From: Pedobacter sp. UBA4863
Lineage (GTDB): Bacteria > Bacteroidota > Bacteroidia > Sphingobacteriales > Sphingobacteriaceae
DNA length: 64,000 nucleotides
Direction of reading: 5' to 3'
Assembly (NCBI RefSeq): GCF_002399615.1
Contig: NZ_DHDZ01000036.1
Span: 4,107-68,106, forward strand
Positions 35,924 to 44,776 of this stretch are shown piece after piece. The position numbers and the translations under genes were made by a program. Below the pieces are notes generated by a model. That model worked only from the letters and a program-made list of their open reading frames with translations. It searched no databases and was not told the DNA's origin. The number at the start of each line of letters is the position of its first letter. Position 1 is the first letter of the stretch.

Positions 35924-36616
35924 ATGACATTAGAGCATTATTCAGAAAAACCAATACCTATGGAGATAAAAGCATGCCTGTTCGATTTGGATGGGGTTTT
36001 GGTAGATACCGCAGTATATCATTTTAAAGCATGGCGAAAACTTGCCAATCATTTAGGTTTCGATTTTACCGAAGCGCAAAATGAACAATTGAAAGGAATT
36101 AGCAGGGTAGAAAGTTTAAATAAAATATTGGCTTGGGGAAATGTTGAGAAAACCGAAGAAGAAAAACAACAACTGGCCACAGAAAAGAATGAATGGTATG
36201 TAGCCATGATTTCGAAAATGACACCTGCAGAAGTTTTACCAGGCACCGTAGATTTTTTAACAGCAATTAAAAAAGCAGGTTATAAAATAGCTTTAGGCTC
36301 GGCTAGTAAAAATTCTGCTTTAATATTAGAGAGAACTCAAATTGCTCATTTTTTTGAAGAAATAGTTGATGGTAATTTGGTGAGCAAATCAAAGCCAGAT
36401 CCAGAAGTTTTTTTTAAAGGAGCAACACTTTTGGAGGTGCAACCAAGCGAGTGTGTAGTTTTTGAAGATGCTGTGGCCGGCGTAGAAGCAGCTAAGCGTG
36501 CTGGTATGAAAGCAATAGGTATTGGTAGCGCAGAAGTATTAACCCAGGCAGATTTGGTGGTGCAAAACTTAGGACAGTTAACCATTGGCCACTTACAACA
36601 ATTGAGCGAATTATAA
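35924..36616 (+). CDS. pgmB: Beta-phosphoglucomutase
   Basis: This HAD-superfamily enzyme converts beta-D-glucose-1-phosphate into glucose-6-phosphate and is cytoplasmic. The nucleophile motif FDLDGVLVDTA and the later GSASKNSALIL, KPDPEVFFKGA and FEDAVAGVEAAKRAGM motifs are all present. It is 230 residues from the first ATG; an ATG at 35960 would give 218 residues and a more family-like N-terminus (MEIKACLFDLDG). The A-rich bases before 35924 favour the longer form slightly. It lies just before the maltose phosphorylase gene, which makes its substrate. Confidence 0.93.
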   Translation: MTLEHYSEKPIPMEIKACLFDLDGVLVDTAVYHFKAWRKLANHLGFDFTEAQNEQLKGISRVESLNKILAWGNVEKTEEEKQQLATEKNEWYVAMISKMTPAEVLPGTVDFLTAIKKAGYKIALGSASKNSALILERTQIAHFFEEIVDGNLVSKSKPDPEVFFKGATLLEVQPSECVVFEDAVAGVEAAKRAGMKAIGIGSAEVLTQADLVVQNLGQLTIGHLQQLSEL

Positions 36617-36641
36617 AATAAACAGGAAAGATAGCATATAG

Positions 36642-38960
36642 ATGAAGAATTATATAAAAGCACACGAATGGAATATAATTGAGGAAGGTTTTGATCCTCA
36701 TTTAAATAAAATATCTGAAAGCATTTTTAGTTTGGGCAATGGCAGAATGGGGCAACGTGCCAATTTTGAAGAAACTTACACTGGCGAAACTTTGCAGGGA
36801 AATTATGTTGCTGGTGTCTACTATCCAGATAAAACACGTGTGGGTTGGTGGAAAAACGGCTATCCAGAGTATTTTGCTAAAGTACTAAATGCAGCAAGTT
36901 GGATTGACTTGCATATTAATATAGAAGGTGAGGAACTTGATTTGGCAAATGCCAAGGTTGATGATTTTTCTCGCTTGCTGAACATGAAAGAAGGCTATTT
37001 GCAGCGTCAATTTAAAGCTACTTTACCAAGTGGTAAACAAGTACAGGTTTTAGCTAAACGCTTTTATAGCATAGCAAACGACGAGATTGGAGCACTTGAA
37101 TACACCATTAAAGCACTAAATTTTGGTGGAACTTTAACCATTACTTCTTTTATAGATGGTAATGTTAAAAATCAGGATAGTAACTATGACGAGAAATTTT
37201 GGGATTTCGTAGCAGATGAGGTACAAGATAACCAACTGTTTTTAACCTTGAGGACCAAAAAGACAGCATTTGAAGTTTGCACTGCCACAGCCACAAGCGT
37301 ATATCAAAACAACGAGAAATTGCCTCTCGATTTAAAACTGGTCAAGAGTGAAAAGTATGTTGGTCAGCAGTTTACTGTTGTAGTTAAAGCTAACGAAGAG
37401 GTAAGTATTGTTAAAATAGCTGCAAATCTAACTTCCGAAAATCATGATAAAGCAAATTTGCTAAACCAAACAAAAGCTGTATTGGCACAAGCTGTGCAGA
37501 AAGGCTTTAATGCACTACTTGAAGAACAAAAGCAAGCCTGGCATAACAAATGGCAAGAAAGTGATATCGTAATAGAAGGAGATATTGCTGCACAGCAAGC
37601 CATCAGATTTAATATCTATCAACTTTTTCAAACTTATACTGGTAAAGACGATCGCTTAAATATTGGCCCTAAAGGATTTACCGGAGAGAAATATGGAGGT
37701 TCTACTTATTGGGATACAGAAGCTTATTGTGTGCCTTTTTATTTGGCAACTGCTCCACAAGAAGTAAGCAAAAACCTGTTGATTTATCGTTATAAACAAT
37801 TAGACAAAGCTATAGAGAACGCTCAAAAATTGGGATTTAAAGATGGTGCAGCATTATACCCAATGGTAACCATAAATGGCGAAGAATGCCATAACGAATG
37901 GGAAATTACATTTGAAGAAATTCATCGTAATGGCGCTATTGCTTATGCTATTTTCAATTACATCCGTTACACGGGCGACGAAGATTATTTGCAGCAATAT
38001 GGTTTGGAAGTTTTGGTGGGGATTGCCCGTTTCTGGAAACAGCGTGTTAATTGGAGCAGTGATAAAAAGCAATATGTAATGTTGGGTGTTACTGGTCCAA
38101 ACGAATACGAAAACAACATTAATAACAATTGGTATACAAATTACTTGGCAGTTTGGTGCCTAAAATACGCAAAAGAAGCAGCTCAACTAGTAGCAAATAA
38201 CAATCCAGCACGATATCAAGCGTTGGTTGCAAAGTTATCTTTAAAAGAAACAGAATATGCAGATTGGCAACACATTGTAGAGAATATGTATTATCCTTAT
38301 CACCAAGAATTGGGAGTGTATCTACAACAAGATGGCTACATGGATAAAGAACAGATTTTGGTGAAAGATTTGCCAGCATCAGACAGGCCATTAAACCAAA
38401 AATGGAGCTGGGATAGAATTTTACGTTCGTGCTTTATTAAACAGGCCGATGTGCTGCAAGGATTGTATTTCTTTGAAGATGATTTTGATTTTGATACCCA
38501 CAAGCGCAATTTCGATTTTTACGAACCTCGTACCGTACATGAAAGTTCATTATCGCCCTGCGTACATAGTATTTTAGCTGCCAAATTAAACGATGAGGCC
38601 AGAGCTTACGAGTTTTACCTACGCACTTCGCGTTTAGATTTGGATGATTATAACAACGATACCGAAGACGGCTTACATATTACTTCTATGGCAGGAACTT
38701 GGATGAGTGTAGTAGAAGGGTTTGCAGGCATGAGAGTTCGTAACGGTAAGTTGGTTTTTAATCCTTTTTTACCAGGAAAATGGAAATCTTTCTCGTTTAC
38801 AGTTGGATTTAGAGGTGCTAATATTAAGGTAAATATCAATGCATCAGAAATTAACATCGTTAATACTACCGATCAGTCAATAAGTTTGGTAATCCATCAA
38901 AACAACTATCAACTTAACGGAAATTCTGAGCTTAAAGTTGCCAGCTCATTATTGGTTTAA
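36642..38960 (+). CDS. GH65 maltose phosphorylase
   Basis: This 772-residue cytoplasmic enzyme splits maltose with phosphate into glucose and beta-D-glucose-1-phosphate. There is no signal peptide. Domains in order: N-terminal beta-sandwich (about 5-270), linker helices, (alpha/alpha)6 barrel (about 315-690) and a C-terminal beta domain. The general acid is Glu 488 in TGPNEYENN, close to the Glu 487 described for Lactobacillus brevis maltose phosphorylase. A maltose specificity is favoured over trehalose or kojibiose phosphorylase by the locus context, but sequence alone does not prove it. It works with the neighbouring pgmB and the MFS importer. Confidence 0.92.
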   Translation: MKNYIKAHEWNIIEEGFDPHLNKISESIFSLGNGRMGQRANFEETYTGETLQGNYVAGVYYPDKTRVGWWKNGYPEYFAKVLNAASWIDLHINIEGEELDLANAKVDDFSRLLNMKEGYLQRQFKATLPSGKQVQVLAKRFYSIANDEIGALEYTIKALNFGGTLTITSFIDGNVKNQDSNYDEKFWDFVADEVQDNQLFLTLRTKKTAFEVCTATATSVYQNNEKLPLDLKLVKSEKYVGQQFTVVVKANEEVSIVKIAANLTSENHDKANLLNQTKAVLAQAVQKGFNALLEEQKQAWHNKWQESDIVIEGDIAAQQAIRFNIYQLFQTYTGKDDRLNIGPKGFTGEKYGGSTYWDTEAYCVPFYLATAPQEVSKNLLIYRYKQLDKAIENAQKLGFKDGAALYPMVTINGEECHNEWEITFEEIHRNGAIAYAIFNYIRYTGDEDYLQQYGLEVLVGIARFWKQRVNWSSDKKQYVMLGVTGPNEYENNINNNWYTNYLAVWCLKYAKEAAQLVANNNPARYQALVAKLSLKETEYADWQHIVENMYYPYHQELGVYLQQDGYMDKEQILVKDLPASDRPLNQKWSWDRILRSCFIKQADVLQGLYFFEDDFDFDTHKRNFDFYEPRTVHESSLSPCVHSILAAKLNDEARAYEFYLRTSRLDLDDYNNDTEDGLHITSMAGTWMSVVEGFAGMRVRNGKLVFNPFLPGKWKSFSFTVGFRGANIKVNINASEINIVNTTDQSISLVIHQNNYQLNGNSELKVASSLLV

Positions 38961-38972
38961 AAATTTGTAAAT

Positions 38973-40769
38973 ATGGAGATGAAGCAGCGCAATTATTTTA
39001 TAAAGATCTATAGCAAAGTCATAGCAATTATCACAGTGCTAATAGCTACTATTCTGCTTTTTTCTTGTAAAACCACAGAAAATCAGCAAAAAATGAAGAA
39101 AGATAACCTTGTTGTTTATCAGCTTTTACCTCGTTTATTTGGCAATACAGTTACGGCAAACATTCCGTATGGAACAATAGCGCAAAATGGCAGCGGTAAG
39201 TTTAATGATATCACCGATAAAGCTTTAGATGGTTTGAAGGAGTTACAGGTAGATTACGTATGGTATACAGGAATAATTGCACATGCAAGCTTAACCGATT
39301 ATAGTAACTATGGAATTGCTACAGGCGATGCCGATGTGGTGAAAGGAAGAGCAGGTTCTCCGTATGCCATCAGAGATTATTACGATGTAGATCCAGATTT
39401 GGCAGTTGATGTGAACCGTAGAATGGAAGAGTTTGAAGCTTTGATAAAGCGAACACATCAGAAGGAGATGAAAGTTATCATTGATTTTGTGCCTAACCAT
39501 GTAGCCAGAAATTACCAGTCAAAAGCCAAACCAGCAGGTGTAGTAGATTTTGGCGAAAACGATAATAAAACGGTGGTTTTTGATACTAAAAACGATTTTT
39601 ATTATATACCTGATCAAGCTTTTCAAGTTCCTGTATCCAATAGACCAAAGAATATACTTTCTGCTTTACAAGATGGTAAATACATAGAAAATCCGGCAAG
39701 GGCCACAGGTAATAACGTTTTTAAGGCGCAGCCTTCGGCAGATGATTGGTACGAAACCATAAAATTGAATTATGGTGTAGAGTATCTGGATGGGAAAGAA
39801 ATAAAACATTTTGAACCAATACCATCAGTATGGATTAAAATGAGAGATATTTTAGTGTACTGGGCAAACAAAGGGGTAGATGGTTTTCGTTGCGATGTAG
39901 CCGAAATGGTGCCAGTAGAATTTTGGAGCTGGGTAATCCCGGAAGTTAAAAAAGTTAATTCGGCATTAATTTTTATTGGGGAGGCTTATAACCCTAAAGT
40001 GTATGCACAATACCTTAACCAAGGTAAGTTTGATTATTTGTACGATAAAGTTGGTTTGTACGATGGTTTAAAGAGATTAATTAGAGACGAACCTAATGCG
40101 AATGTACAAGATATAAGAAACGTTTGGCAGAAAGAAAGTGCTGGTTTCGATCATAAAATGCTTCGTTTTTTAGAGAACCATGATGAGGAACGCATTGCTT
40201 CTAAAGGATTTGCTGGGGACGCGAAGTTGGCATTTCCAGCGATGGTGGTTTCGGCTACCTTAGGCAAAGGGCCGCTAATGTTGTATTTTGGGCAAGAAGT
40301 AGGGGAACCTGGCGAAGGTACAGAAGGATTTGGTGGCGATGATAACCGTACTACTATTTTCGACTACTGGGGAGTTCCAAATCATCAACGTTGGGTTAAT
40401 AATGGTCATTTTGATGGTGCCAAACTAAATGTAGAAGAAGCAGAAACACGACGTTTTTATAAAAAGTTAATGCAAATAAGAGCAGTAAGCGAAGCAATAA
40501 CCGATGGTGAAATATTAGAAATCCCATTAGGTACAACAAAAAAAGTTTATGCTTTTGTAAGATATTCTGCAAATCAAAGACTGTTGGTGTTAGCCAATTT
40601 CGATAGAGAGAAAGTATTTAATCAAAGTGTAGAGCTTCCAACTACTTTAATAAAAAACAAGCCCCTAAATAAAGCTGTAGATCTTTTAAGCGACACATCT
40701 GTCGAAATTAAAGAAGGAAAAATCAATATACAATTGTTGCCAGTTTCGGCACAAATTATTCAGTTTTAA
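38973..40769 (+). CDS. GH13 alpha-amylase family lipoprotein
   Basis: This 598-residue protein has a long lipoprotein signal peptide (ATILLFSC, Cys about 32) and a GH13 barrel starting LVVYQLLPRLFGN (about 47). The catalytic residues are Asp 308 in GFRCDVAEM, Glu 337 in FIGEAYNP and Asp 404 in ENHDEERI; region I is DFVPNHVAR. It is likely anchored in the outer membrane, facing the periplasm or the surface. An inserted region between about 175 and 265 is longer than in simple amylases. It lies between the maltose phosphorylase and importer genes. Confidence 0.9.
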   Translation: MEMKQRNYFIKIYSKVIAIITVLIATILLFSCKTTENQQKMKKDNLVVYQLLPRLFGNTVTANIPYGTIAQNGSGKFNDITDKALDGLKELQVDYVWYTGIIAHASLTDYSNYGIATGDADVVKGRAGSPYAIRDYYDVDPDLAVDVNRRMEEFEALIKRTHQKEMKVIIDFVPNHVARNYQSKAKPAGVVDFGENDNKTVVFDTKNDFYYIPDQAFQVPVSNRPKNILSALQDGKYIENPARATGNNVFKAQPSADDWYETIKLNYGVEYLDGKEIKHFEPIPSVWIKMRDILVYWANKGVDGFRCDVAEMVPVEFWSWVIPEVKKVNSALIFIGEAYNPKVYAQYLNQGKFDYLYDKVGLYDGLKRLIRDEPNANVQDIRNVWQKESAGFDHKMLRFLENHDEERIASKGFAGDAKLAFPAMVVSATLGKGPLMLYFGQEVGEPGEGTEGFGGDDNRTTIFDYWGVPNHQRWVNNGHFDGAKLNVEEAETRRFYKKLMQIRAVSEAITDGEILEIPLGTTKKVYAFVRYSANQRLLVLANFDREKVFNQSVELPTTLIKNKPLNKAVDLLSDTSVEIKEGKINIQLLPVSAQIIQF

Positions 40770-40784
40770 GAAAAGATAAAGATA

Positions 40785-42119
40785 ATGAGCCAAAAAGCAA
40801 TACAAAAACCAATGTTAAACCTATCGCAAATTATCAATATGAGCGTAGGCTTTTTTGGTATCCAGTTTGGCTGGGATTTGCAACGTGCCAACATGGGCCG
40901 TATTTACGAAAATTTAGGTGCCAATCCAGATCAGGTACCGTTATTGTTTTTGGCAGCACCACTAACGGGGTTGATTGTTCAGCCTATAATTGGTTATTTA
41001 AGCGATAGAACTTGGCATCCAACGTGGGGTAGAAGAAGACCCTATTTTTTCATCGGGGCATTAATTGCGTCTATTGCATTAATTTTTATGCCACACAGTA
41101 GCGAACTATGGATGGCCGCCAGCTTACTTTGGATTTTAGACGTATTTGGTAATGTCGCGATGGAACCATTTAGGGCTTTTGTTGCCGATAAATTGCCAGA
41201 TAGTCAAGTAAATCGTGGTTTTATCATGCAAAGTATGATGATTGGTTTAGGTGGAAGTATTGCATCGGCTTTGCCATGGATTTTCAATAATATTTTCAAT
41301 GTAAGTAACGTAGCTGCATTTGGCGATATTCCACAAAACGTAAAGTACTCGTTTTATTTGGGTGCTTTTTTCTTTTTTGCTGCGGTGTTGTATACCGTTT
41401 TAACCACAAAAGAGTATCCGCCAACAGATGAAGAAATTGCCGAGAATGCTAAAAGTAAAGGTTTTTTGCATGGTATTAACGAGATGCTTAGTGCGCTTAA
41501 AAATATGCCTAAACAGATGAAGGTAATTTCGTTGGTGCAGTTTTTTACTTGGCCAGGCTTATTTTTAATGTGGTTTTATTATACTACAGCAGTGGCTGTA
41601 AATGTTTTCGGTGGTAAAGATGCCAGCGATCCGGTTTATGCTGCTGGTGCAGATTTTGGTAGCTTAACTTTAGCTTACTATAGTGTTGTAACCTTCTTGT
41701 TTGCCTTGGTGCTTCCTAAAATAGCCGATACTTTAGGTAGAAAAACAACCCATTCTTTGTGTTTGTTGTGTGGTGCTATCGGTTTAATTAGCGTGGCTTG
41801 GGTACATGATAAAAATATGTTGTATTTGTGTATGACAGGGGTAGGTATTGCTTGGGCAAGTATTCTTTCCATGCCTTATGCCATGTTGAGTGGTCACCTA
41901 CCAAAAGCTAAAATAGGTATATACATGGGTATTTTTAACTTCTTTATCGTAATGCCAGAAATTATAGCGTCGCTAGGTTTTGGTTGGTTAATGCGTAACG
42001 TACTTAATAATGATCGTTTATTTGCGGTGCAATTGGGCGGTGCATTAATGATTTTGGCGGCTTTAATTTGCTATTTCATGATTAAAGAAAGCAAGAATGA
42101 AGCGACGTTAGCACAATAA
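40785..42119 (+). CDS. MFS sugar importer, maltose/sucrose:cation symporter type
   Basis: This 444-residue inner membrane protein has about 12 hydrophobic helices. The loop GYLSDRTWHPTWGRRRPYFF after helix 2-3 is the signature of the GPH/SLC45-like sugar symporters. MSVGFFGIQFGWDLQRANMG (about 15-34) is the typical first helix. It should bring maltose or short maltodextrins into the cytoplasm for the maltose phosphorylase. It fills the role for which Bacteroides loci often lack a linked gene. Confidence 0.92.
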   Translation: MSQKAIQKPMLNLSQIINMSVGFFGIQFGWDLQRANMGRIYENLGANPDQVPLLFLAAPLTGLIVQPIIGYLSDRTWHPTWGRRRPYFFIGALIASIALIFMPHSSELWMAASLLWILDVFGNVAMEPFRAFVADKLPDSQVNRGFIMQSMMIGLGGSIASALPWIFNNIFNVSNVAAFGDIPQNVKYSFYLGAFFFFAAVLYTVLTTKEYPPTDEEIAENAKSKGFLHGINEMLSALKNMPKQMKVISLVQFFTWPGLFLMWFYYTTAVAVNVFGGKDASDPVYAAGADFGSLTLAYYSVVTFLFALVLPKIADTLGRKTTHSLCLLCGAIGLISVAWVHDKNMLYLCMTGVGIAWASILSMPYAMLSGHLPKAKIGIYMGIFNFFIVMPEIIASLGFGWLMRNVLNNDRLFAVQLGGALMILAALICYFMIKESKNEATLAQ

Positions 42120-42168
42120 TAGTTGCAATCTGAAGAGAATAAATGTAGGGTAATTAATTTAAAAGCGT

Positions 42169-44055
42169 ATGAAAAAGCAGTTTCACTTTCTTGCAATTAG
42201 CTTGTTGTTTATCACCGTAGTTACAAGTTGTAAAAAAAATAATGGTTCAGATCCAGAAGAAGTTAAACCAGTAGTAGTGCTTCCAGATGGAGCAAAAGAA
42301 GGGGTAGTGTTTTCTAATAATGGTACTTCTGCAACCTTTACTTTATACGCACCAGGTAAAAATGCTGTAGCCTTAATTGGTGATTTTAACGATTGGTCGG
42401 TAAATGCCGTAAAAATGAACAAAACAAGCGATGGCAATTACTTTTGGGTTAAAATAGATAACCTAAACCCAGATACAGAATATGCCTATCAGTTTTTAGT
42501 TAATGATCATTTGAAAGTAGCGGATCCGTACTGCGAAAAAATACTAGATCCCGTTAACGATGTTTATATAAACCAAGCTACCTATCCTAATTTAAAAGCT
42601 TATCCAACTGGCAAAACAACGGGTATTGTAAGTGTAATGCAAGCTAATCAAGCAGTATATAATTGGAAAAATAGCTCATTTACTCGCCCAGCAAAAAATA
42701 ATTTGGTTATTTACGAGCTTTTGGTTAGAGATTTTACAACCGAACACACCTATAATTCTACCCTGCAAAAATTGGATTATTTAGTGTCGTTAGGAGTAAA
42801 TGCCATAGAACTGATGCCAGTGAACGAGTTTGAGGGTAACTCGAGTTGGGGTTACAATCCTTCGTTTTATTTTGCTCCTGATAAATATTATGGTACAAAA
42901 AATGATTTAAAGAAATTTATAGACGAATGTCATGGACGAGGTATTGCAGTAATTTTAGATGTTGTTTTAAACCATTCTTTTAGCCAATCTCCTATGGTAC
43001 AGTTGTATTACGATGGGAGTAAACCTACATCAAATAGTCCGTGGTATAATACCGATGCTAAACATCCTCACAACGTTGGGTTCGATTTTAATCACGAAAG
43101 TGCCGCAACAAAACTTTTTTCTAAAAATGTAATAAAGTTTTGGATGCAGGAGTACAAAGTAGATGGTTTTCGTTTTGATTTATCTAAGGGATTTACCCAA
43201 AAACAAAGTACAGACGATAGCGGGTTTTCTGCTTATGACGCTTCAAGAGTAAATATCTGGAAAGATTATAACAATTATATCAAAAGTATCGACGGCAATA
43301 ATTTTTACGTGATTTTAGAGCATTTTGCAGATGCTGCAGAAGAAAAAGCATTGGCTGATGAAGGAATGATGTTGTGGAATAATCTTAACTATAACATGAA
43401 TGAAGCCACAATGGGCTGGCTGACCAACTCTAATTTCCAATGGGGTTTTTATGCCAATCATAATTTTGCAAAATCCGAAAATTTGGTAAACTATATTGAG
43501 AGCCACGACGAAGAACGATTGAATTATAAAAACATCAATTTTGGAAACGTTGTAACAGGCTACTCGGTGAAAGATTTAACAACTGCGTTGAAACGTCAAC
43601 AAATGGCTGCGGCATTTATGTTTGCTATTCCTGGCCCTAAAATGATTTGGCAATTTGGCGAATTAGGCTACGATGTAAGTATAGATTTTAACGGTAGAAC
43701 TGGAGAAAAACCAATTAGATGGAACTATTATGATGATACAAATAGAAAAGAATTATACAATATTTATGCTAAGTTAGCAAAGTTGAAAAAGCTAAATAGT
43801 ATCTTTAATGCTACTACGAATAGTCATAGTTTAGCCGGTGGTATTAAATACATTAAGCTTACTGAAGGTACGAATACTGTTGTTGTTGTTGGTAATTTTG
43901 ATGTTGTTTCTCAATCTGCAAATATAGATTTTGGGAGTTCTGGTACATGGTACGATGCTTTAGGTGGTAGCATCACGTTATCGTCTAACTCTTATAATCA
44001 AAGTTTAGCCCCAGGCGAATACCACATTTATAGTAAGCAGGTTTTGATCCCATAG
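42169..44055 (+). CDS. GH13 alpha-amylase lipoprotein with CBM48-like domain
   Basis: This 628-residue protein has a lipoprotein signal (ITVVTSC, Cys 21), a CBM48-type N-terminal domain (about 45-130, FTLYAPGKNAVALIGDFNDW) and a GH13 barrel (about 170-545). The catalytic residues are Asp 337 in GFRFDLSKG, Glu 384 in ILEHFADA and Asp 447 in ESHDEERL; region I is DVVLNHSFS. The likely job is SusG-like: cutting starch at the cell surface. It is the last gene of the locus, 49 bases after the importer. Confidence 0.92.
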   Translation: MKKQFHFLAISLLFITVVTSCKKNNGSDPEEVKPVVVLPDGAKEGVVFSNNGTSATFTLYAPGKNAVALIGDFNDWSVNAVKMNKTSDGNYFWVKIDNLNPDTEYAYQFLVNDHLKVADPYCEKILDPVNDVYINQATYPNLKAYPTGKTTGIVSVMQANQAVYNWKNSSFTRPAKNNLVIYELLVRDFTTEHTYNSTLQKLDYLVSLGVNAIELMPVNEFEGNSSWGYNPSFYFAPDKYYGTKNDLKKFIDECHGRGIAVILDVVLNHSFSQSPMVQLYYDGSKPTSNSPWYNTDAKHPHNVGFDFNHESAATKLFSKNVIKFWMQEYKVDGFRFDLSKGFTQKQSTDDSGFSAYDASRVNIWKDYNNYIKSIDGNNFYVILEHFADAAEEKALADEGMMLWNNLNYNMNEATMGWLTNSNFQWGFYANHNFAKSENLVNYIESHDEERLNYKNINFGNVVTGYSVKDLTTALKRQQMAAAFMFAIPGPKMIWQFGELGYDVSIDFNGRTGEKPIRWNYYDDTNRKELYNIYAKLAKLKKLNSIFNATTNSHSLAGGIKYIKLTEGTNTVVVVGNFDVVSQSANIDFGSSGTWYDALGGSITLSSNSYNQSLAPGEYHIYSKQVLIP

Positions 44056-44612
44056 TAAACTGGAATGGCTCAAGCAAAAATATGGGCTAAACCATTTCGC
44101 TATAAACCTAAATTGAAATTCTACTGATACATTAGGTAGCTTTTTTCCATTTATAGCCTTTTGCTTTAAAATCTATTTTTTCTAATGTTGATTAAGGTAT
44201 TTCCTTAGTACTAATTATAGGTATTTCCTTGAAATATTTGTTGATGGAAATATCTATTTGAAATATCACCTCTGAAATCCTGTAGGAGCCACTCGGAAGT
44301 GCCTGCTTTTTTCATGCGTACCTTACGAATGGAATTGCAATAGAAAAGTAGAGACATTTTTTATTTTGGTTGGCGTTATCACCAGAAATCCTTAATACGG
44401 TCTCTAGTCACATTTGAGAAATTCGCTGAACCGTACCAGATATAAAAACTTAATATATCTCCTAATTATAAATTTAGTTTCTGTTTTGTTACGATTGTTT
44501 AGTAGGCTTGATGTAATTCATATACAGTTAATTAGTTGTAGTTTTTGGGTGAGCATCTGGTGAGCATCCCAAGAAAAATGATATTTAAATAGGTTGGAGG
44601 GGTATTTTCAAT
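44056..44612. other. Gene-free stretch with possible gene remnants
   Basis: No intact gene is seen. AGGTATTTCCTT occurs twice (about 44195-44206 and 44219-44230). On the minus strand a 49-codon frame begins near 44354 (MSLLFYCNSIRKVRMKKAG), followed in another frame by IDISINKYFKEIPII; this could be the frameshifted start of a tyrosine recombinase, but the match is weak. GGTGAGCATC is repeated with an 11-base period near 44550-44571. Confidence 0.35.
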
Positions 44613-44629
44613 GTCCCGTGCGGATCGCA
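44613..44629 (+). other. tRNA-Asp 3'-end remnant, possible attachment site
   Basis: GTCCCGTGCGGATCGCA matches 15 of 17 bases of the tRNA-Asp 3' end GTCCCGTCCGGACCGCA (21010-21026). No tRNA body precedes it. It is followed by a terminator, as the real tRNA is. A direct repeat of a tRNA 3' end is what tRNA-targeting integration leaves. Confidence 0.5.
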
Positions 44630-44664
44630 AAAAACCCACTTATAGATAATCTGAGTGGGTTTTT
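44629..44664 (+). terminator. Terminator after the tRNA-like remnant
   Basis: AAAAAACCCACT pairs with AGTGGGTTTTT, with AGAT/ATCT extending the stem. It sits just behind the remnant in the place where a tRNA terminator would be. Confidence 0.75.
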
Positions 44665-44730
44665 GCTTTTTAGCACATTTCCTGTTTTTTGGTTGATTCT
44701 GTTTAGTCACAGCTATGCTTTTAAAGATAT

Positions 44731-44760
44731 TTGCTTGGCAAATTGTTTATTCTATCTTTG
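44731..44760 (+). promoter_or_regulatory. Promoter of the cardiolipin synthase gene
   Basis: TTG at 44731-44733 and TATCTTTG at 44753-44760 have exactly 19 bases between them. The transcript would start near 44767, which supports the ATG at 44777 as the true start. Confidence 0.75.
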
Positions 44761-44776
44761 GTTAAACAAGTTTTTT

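Noticed and set aside
44594..44776. Extended reading frame ahead of the cardiolipin synthase (MEGYFQCPVRIAK...)
   Set aside because: It reads through the tRNA-like remnant, a terminator hairpin and the promoter at 44731-44760; the family-like N-terminus begins at 44777.
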